A DNA stretch of 5,730 bases, taken from the NCBI GenBank assembly GCA_937916485.1, contig CALFSV010000379.1:1-5730 (forward strand), read 5' to 3'. Shown in pieces: positions 5,479 through 5,730 of the stretch (position 1 is the first letter of the stretch; each line of letters starts with the position of its first letter). The notes beneath the pieces are model-generated. The model was not told the origin of the DNA. It searched no databases and saw nothing but the letters and a program-made list of their open reading frames with translations. The stretch comes from an uncultured Paracoccaceae bacterium. GTDB lineage: Bacteria > Pseudomonadota > Alphaproteobacteria > Rhodobacterales > Rhodobacteraceae. Made by a program: the position numbers and the translations under genes.

Positions 5479-5730
5479 CTATTTTGATTTCTCAAGTTTG
5501 AGTCTTTTTTCGGCTCGTTCGCGCAGCCCAGCGACTTGGTTGAGCAACGCATGTGGATCGACGAAGATGTTTGGCGCTCCGTCTTTGCGCGCTTCATGCT
5601 CTTGCCGTTTTTCATCGAGACCTGCCGAGAAACCATGCGTCGTCAGATGCACTTCGACTGGCATCTCCTGCGCTTCAACGAAGGCGCGCACGGGGTTGAC
5701 ACTTTCGATGTAGGCTTCGACCTCCTCCCT
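5479..5730 (-). CDS. MBL-fold metallohydrolase, C-terminal part (subclass B3-like; N-terminus outside window)
   Basis: The frame is open from the right window edge to the TAG at 5479-5481 and gives 83 residues, beginning REEVEAYIESVNPVRAF. The segment VEVHLTTHGFSAGLDEKR has the position and context of the last zinc-ligand histidine of MBL-fold hydrolases (H32 of this fragment). The following stretch is E-A-R-K-D-G-A-P-N-I-F-V-D, then a C-terminal helix, L-L-N-Q-V-A to R-L-K-L-E-K. This resembles the end of subclass B3-type proteins, where a histidine before a small-residue loop is followed by a K/R-rich helix and a terminal helix. The main HxHxDH motif is outside the window, so activity and substrate cannot be judged. 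In this operon a hydrolase of a lactone, ester or thioester in the same pathway is more plausible than a resistance enzyme, but that is inference. Confidence 0.72.
   Translation of the reverse strand, partial: REEVEAYIESVNPVRAFVEAQEMPVEVHLTTHGFSAGLDEKRQEHEARKDGAPNIFVDPHALLNQVAGLRERAEKRLKLEKSK

Noticed and set aside
5445..5636. In-frame N-terminal extension of the TctC protein
   Set aside because: It overlaps the MBL-fold coding sequence, is polar and unlike any signal peptide, and the ATG at 5444 has a strong ribosome binding site and a clean signal peptide.
5479..5730. Antibiotic-resistance beta-lactamase
   Set aside because: The fragment resembles the B3-like end of the MBL fold, but the catalytic motif is outside the window and the catabolic operon context does not suggest resistance.

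Overview
The window looks like chromosomal DNA from an alphaproteobacterium, most likely a Roseobacter-type Rhodobacterales. This is inferred from moderate GC, protein style, strong GGAGG-type ribosome binding sites and a tripartite tricarboxylate transporter (TTT) operon linked to catabolic enzymes. No rRNA or marker gene is present to prove it.

The main content is one leftward (minus-strand) operon filling about 5730 down to 772. In transcription order it holds: the C-terminal part of an MBL-fold metallohydrolase with subclass B3-like features (cut by the window edge); a TctC-type periplasmic solute-binding protein; a TctB-type small membrane protein; a TctA-type large permease; and a 542-residue thiamine-diphosphate (ThDP)-dependent enzyme of the acetolactate synthase/benzoylformate decarboxylase superfamily. 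Gaps are 34, 71, 12 and 84 bases. The operon promoter lies beyond the right edge. The simplest reading is that TctCBA imports an organic acid and that the ThDP enzyme and the MBL-fold hydrolase process it, but the substrate cannot be read from the sequence.

RNA-level structure within the operon is notable. A 13-bp hairpin sits between tctC and tctB; its two central pairs are G-U wobbles only in the operon-strand RNA. A smaller hairpin lies between tctA and the ThDP enzyme gene. The tctA Shine-Dalgarno sequence abuts the tctB stop codon. A plausible intrinsic terminator follows the ThDP enzyme gene.

The left 0.7 kb holds two regulator fragments facing each other: the C-terminal end of an AraC-family regulator (plus strand, cut by the window edge), and a LysR-type regulator remnant (minus strand) that keeps its winged helix-turn-helix but loses its effector domain through an apparent frameshift and truncation. 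The roughly 150 bases between them have no gene, only a short imperfect repeat and weak inverted repeats. Nothing mobile, no CRISPR array and no RNA gene was seen.
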